9,366 nucleotides of DNA. It comes from an uncultured Bacilli bacterium. Lineage in GTDB: Bacteria; Bacillota_I; Bacilli_A; RF39; UBA660. Below the pieces are notes generated by a model that worked only from the letters and a program-made list of their open reading frames with translations, had not been told where the DNA came from and did not search any database. Location: assembly GCA_947629395.1 (NCBI GenBank), contig CANRDQ010000043.1, forward strand, positions 1-9,366, written 5' to 3'. A program made the translations under genes and the position numbers. Shown in pieces: positions 6,710 through 9,366 of the stretch (position 1 is its first letter; every line of letters begins with the position of its first letter).

Positions 6710-6766
6710 GAAAAAGATATTGATTAAACTAATTAAAATGTTAAATAGTTTATTTTCAATATCTTT
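6706..6766 (-). terminator. Terminator after rpoC
   Basis: The arms AAAGATATTGA and TCAATATCTTT pair perfectly over 11 bp, starting 5 nt after the rpoC stop. Inside the long loop a second pair of arms, TAAACTA and TAGTTTA, extends the fold by 7 bp. The run TTTTTCTTTT (6706-6715 on the plus strand, read in reverse) follows the descending arm and shares its last three T. The stem is almost entirely A-U, but the geometry is that of an intrinsic terminator. It closes the rpoBC transcript. Confidence 0.7.
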
Positions 6767-6771
6767 ATTTA

Positions 6772-9366
6772 TTAATCCATAAATTCGTCTTCTAATTTAT
6801 CAAGCGGTTCTTCATCAACAAATTCATCTTCTAAATCATATCCAACGTTACGATAAACTTTACTACCAGTTCCAGCTGGAATTAATTTACCAATAATAAC
6901 ATTTTCTTTTAATCCTTCTAATGGATCAATCTTACCTTTGATAGCAGCATCTGTTAAAATTCTTGTTGTTTCTTGGAATGATGCAGCTGATAGGAATGAA
7001 TCTGTCTCTAAAGATGCTTTAGTGATACCTAGAAGAACTGGTTTACCCATTGCTGGTTTTTTACCAGCAATTACAGCTTCTTTGTTACCATCTGTGAATT
7101 CACGGAAGTTAACAAGTGAACCTGGTAAGAAAGTAGTATCTCCACTTTCAATAATTCTAATCTTAGATATCATTCTTCTAGCGATAAGTTCGATATGTTT
7201 ATCTGAAATATCAACACCTTGAGAACGATATGTATGTTGTACTTCTTTTAGGATATATTCTTGTGTTGTAATTGGATCAGTTACAGCAAGTAATTCTTTA
7301 GGGCTAATTGCACCTTCAGTTAATTTATCTCCGCAAGTAACCATATCACCTTTTTCAACACAAAGTTTTGCTCCATAATTAGTAACATGTTCTTTAGTTT
7401 CAACATCATTAGTAATGCTGATTTTGTACTTACCAGAATCTTCTTTAATTTTTGTAACTTTACCATCAATTTCAGCGATTGTTGCTTTACCTTTTGGATT
7501 ACGTGCTTCAAATAATTCTTGAACACGTGGAAGACCTTGAGTAATATCTTCTCCACCAGCAACTCCTCCAGTATGGAAAGTACGCATGGTAAGTTGTGTT
7601 CCTGGTTCTCCGATAGATTGAGCAGCCATAACACCAACAGCTTCACCAATTTCAACAATATTACCAGTTGCTAAGTTACGTCCATAACATTTTTGACAAA
7701 CACCGTTTGCAGTAGCACAAGTTAAAGCACTACGTATTTCAACTTCTTTAATTCCTGCAGCAATGATTTTGTCTGCTAATGCTTCTGTAATGTAACCTAA
7801 TTTATCAACAATAACTTCTTTGGTTTCTGGATTAACAATTTTCTTATTAGCATAACGACCAACAATTCTATCATATAATCCTTCAATTACAGAACCTGTT
7901 TTTTCATTAATAAAGTCAGATACAACAACACCTTGATCTGTATGACAATCTTCTTCTCTAACTATCATATCTTGAGATACATCAACTAAACGACGAGTTA
8001 AGTATCCAGAATCGGCAGTCTTAAGTGCTGTATCGGCACTACCTTTACGAGCACCATGTGAAGATAAGAAGAATTCAGATACTGATAGACCTTCTTTGAA
8101 TGAAGAGAATACTGGGATTTCAATTGGATCTCCATTTGGTTTAGCCATAACTCCACGCATACCTGCAACTTGAGTAAAGTTTGAGATATTACCACGAGCT
8201 TTAGAATGCATCATCATGAAGATTGGATTATCTTGTTCACTATTAGCTATTTCTTCAAGTTCTGCTTGAACTTGAGCTTTAGCATTATCCCAAGTACTAA
8301 TTACTTTGTTGAATCTTTCTTCTTCAGTAATTAAACCACGTTTATATTGTTTATTAATTTTATCAACTTTACTTTGTCCATCTGCAACAATTGCAGCTTT
8401 ATTTTTACTAGTTACGATATCAGACATACTAACTGTAATTCCAGCTACTGTAGAATATTTAAATCCTAAATCTTTTAAAGCATCTAGCATTAATGAAGTT
8501 TCAGTTGTTTTATAACGTTTAAATACTTGAGCAATTACTTTTTCAAGTGTTCCCTTAGCAAATGGTTTTACTAAAGGCATAGCAGCTATTTCTGCTTTTA
8601 AATCTTTTCCCATTTCTACGAAATATTTATTTGGTGTAATATTTTGAATATTATCATCAGTTGGTTCATTAACATATGGGAATGAATCAGGTAAAATTTC
8701 ATTGAATTTTAATTTACCTACTGTTGTAATTAAGTATTTTTTACGTTGAGATTCTGTAAATAATTTATGTTTGAATGAAGAAACAGGAATAGCGATACGA
8801 GTATGTAGAGTAATTTCTCTTCTCTCATAAGCCATTAGAGCTTCACTCATATTTTTAAATACACGACCTTCACCATCTTCTCCGGCTTTTTCAATTGTAA
8901 TATAATAATTTCCTAAAACCATATCTTGAGATGGTGTAACAATTGGATCTCCTGATTTTGGATGTAGAATGTTATTTGATCCTAACATAAGAAGTCTTGC
9001 TTCTGCTTGAGCTTCTTCTGATAATGGAACGTGTACAGCCATTTGGTCTCCATCGAAGTCAGCATTGAAAGCTGGACATACAAGTGGATGTAAACGAATA
9101 GCTTTTCCACCTACTAAAATTGGTTCAAATGCTTGAATACCAAGTCTATGTAGAGTTGGAGCACGGTTCAATAATACTGGATGTTCTTTAATAACTTCTT
9201 CTACTACATCCCAAACTACTGGATCTTGATTATCAATTAATCTTTTAGCAGCTTTAATATTATGAGCTAAGTCTTTTTCAACTAAGCCATGAATAACATG
9301 TGGTTTGAATAGCTCTAAAGCCATTTCTTTTGGAATACCACATTGATACATTTTTAAGTTTGGTCC
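6772..9366 (-). CDS. rpoC: RNA polymerase beta' subunit, C-terminal part (start lies beyond the window)
   Basis: Beta' forms, with beta, the active centre of RNA polymerase. The last 864 codons are present and open to the window edge with [10 protein letters not shown]; about 340 N-terminal residues are missing compared with the Bacillus protein of about 1,200. The active-site NADFDGD, whose three Asp bind the catalytic Mg, is intact (9046-9066). The [15 protein letters not shown] segment leads into the bridge helix. The trigger-loop segment [20 protein letters not shown] and the zinc site (Cys at 7945-7947 and the CxxxxxxCxxC at 7688-7720) are also intact, as is [20 protein letters not shown]. 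The protein ends in a short acidic tail. One stretch is odd: the usual SDSGARGN reads MHSKARGN here. Terminator and stop (TAA) are closely spaced, so rpoC is the last gene of its operon. Confidence 0.98.
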   Translation of the reverse strand, partial: GPNLKMYQCGIPKEMALELFKPHVIHGLVEKDLAHNIKAAKRLIDNQDPVVWDVVEEVIKEHPVLLNRAPTLHRLGIQAFEPILVGGKAIRLHPLVCPAFNADFDGDQMAVHVPLSEEAQAEARLLMLGSNNILHPKSGDPIVTPSQDMVLGNYYITIEKAGEDGEGRVFKNMSEALMAYERREITLHTRIAIPVSSFKHKLFTESQRKKYLITTVGKLKFNEILPDSFPYVNEPTDDNIQNITPNKYFVEMGKDLKAEIAAMPLVKPFAKGTLEKVIAQVFKRYKTTETSLMLDALKDLGFKYSTVAGITVSMSDIVTSKNKAAIVADGQSKVDKINKQYKRGLITEEERFNKVISTWDNAKAQVQAELEEIANSEQDNPIFMMMHSKARGNISNFTQVAGMRGVMAKPNGDPIEIPVFSSFKEGLSVSEFFLSSHGARKGSADTALKTADSGYLTRRLVDVSQDMIVREEDCHTDQGVVVSDFINEKTGSVIEGLYDRIVGRYANKKIVNPETKEVIVDKLGYITEALADKIIAAGIKEVEIRSALTCATANGVCQKCYGRNLATGNIVEIGEAVGVMAAQSIGEPGTQLTMRTFHTGGVAGGEDITQGLPRVQELFEARNPKGKATIAEIDGKVTKIKEDSGKYKISITNDVETKEHVTNYGAKLCVEKGDMVTCGDKLTEGAISPKELLAVTDPITTQEYILKEVQHTYRSQGVDISDKHIELIARRMISKIRIIESGDTTFLPGSLVNFREFTDGNKEAVIAGKKPAMGKPVLLGITKASLETDSFLSAASFQETTRILTDAAIKGKIDPLEGLKENVIIGKLIPAGTGSKVYRNVGYDLEDEFVDEEPLDKLEDEFMD

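Noticed and set aside
7320..8195. Minus-strand frames of 112 and 65 codons inside rpoC
   Set aside because: Out-of-frame shadows of highly conserved RpoC segments, with Leu/Lys-rich low-complexity composition.
446..9366. Reassignment of TGA to tryptophan, as in many Mollicutes
   Set aside because: Tryptophans in the visible genes are TGG and no gene needs a read-through TGA. The absence of TGA stops among six genes is too few to count as evidence.

Overview
The window is an AT-rich stretch of bacterial chromosome, probably from an uncultured low-G+C Bacillota (class Bacilli or a relative of the Mollicutes). The evidence is the long Gram-positive form of ribosomal protein S12, strong AGGAGG-type ribosome binding sites, very A/T-rich intergenic DNA, AT-only intrinsic terminators and a YfhO-family envelope protein. 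The standard genetic code fits: tryptophans are TGG, and the six visible stops are four TAA and two TAG. All genes I can support lie on the minus strand, so the window reads from right to left.

Layout in the direction of transcription. (1) 9366-6772: the C-terminal two thirds of rpoC (RNA polymerase beta'), closed by a terminator at 6706-6766. (2) 6709-6466: a complete small transcription unit with a candidate promoter, a 53-codon single-span membrane protein starting KGWG, and a terminator overlapping its stop codon. (3) 6402-3718: an 894-codon YfhO-family multispan membrane protein, a GT-C-like enzyme of surface-polymer glycosylation, also ended by a terminator that overlaps its stop codon. 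(4) 3558-1: the str operon, with a good promoter and a structured leader of about 90 nt, then rpsL (S12), rpsG (S7), fusA (EF-G) and the start of tuf (EF-Tu). The fusA-tuf gap holds a plausible extra promoter for tuf.

The order rpoC...rpsL-rpsG-fusA-tuf is the ancient transcription/translation cluster. The unusual part is the pair of envelope genes between rpoC and rpsL, where Bacillus has a single L7Ae-type gene. Both have their own terminators, so they look like independent insertions rather than operon members.

The two strongest leads are separate. First, the YfhO-family gene carries a run of nine G (coding strand) in an otherwise very AT-rich gene. Loss of one G places TAA directly after the run, which makes it a good candidate for phase variation of a surface glycan modification. 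Second, EF-G has Thr instead of the nearly invariant Asp of the G4 motif (NKMT for NKMD), while the contacting G5 position carries Asp instead of Ser. That looks like a compensated rewiring of the guanine-binding pocket. S12 and RpoC also show substitutions at highly conserved positions.
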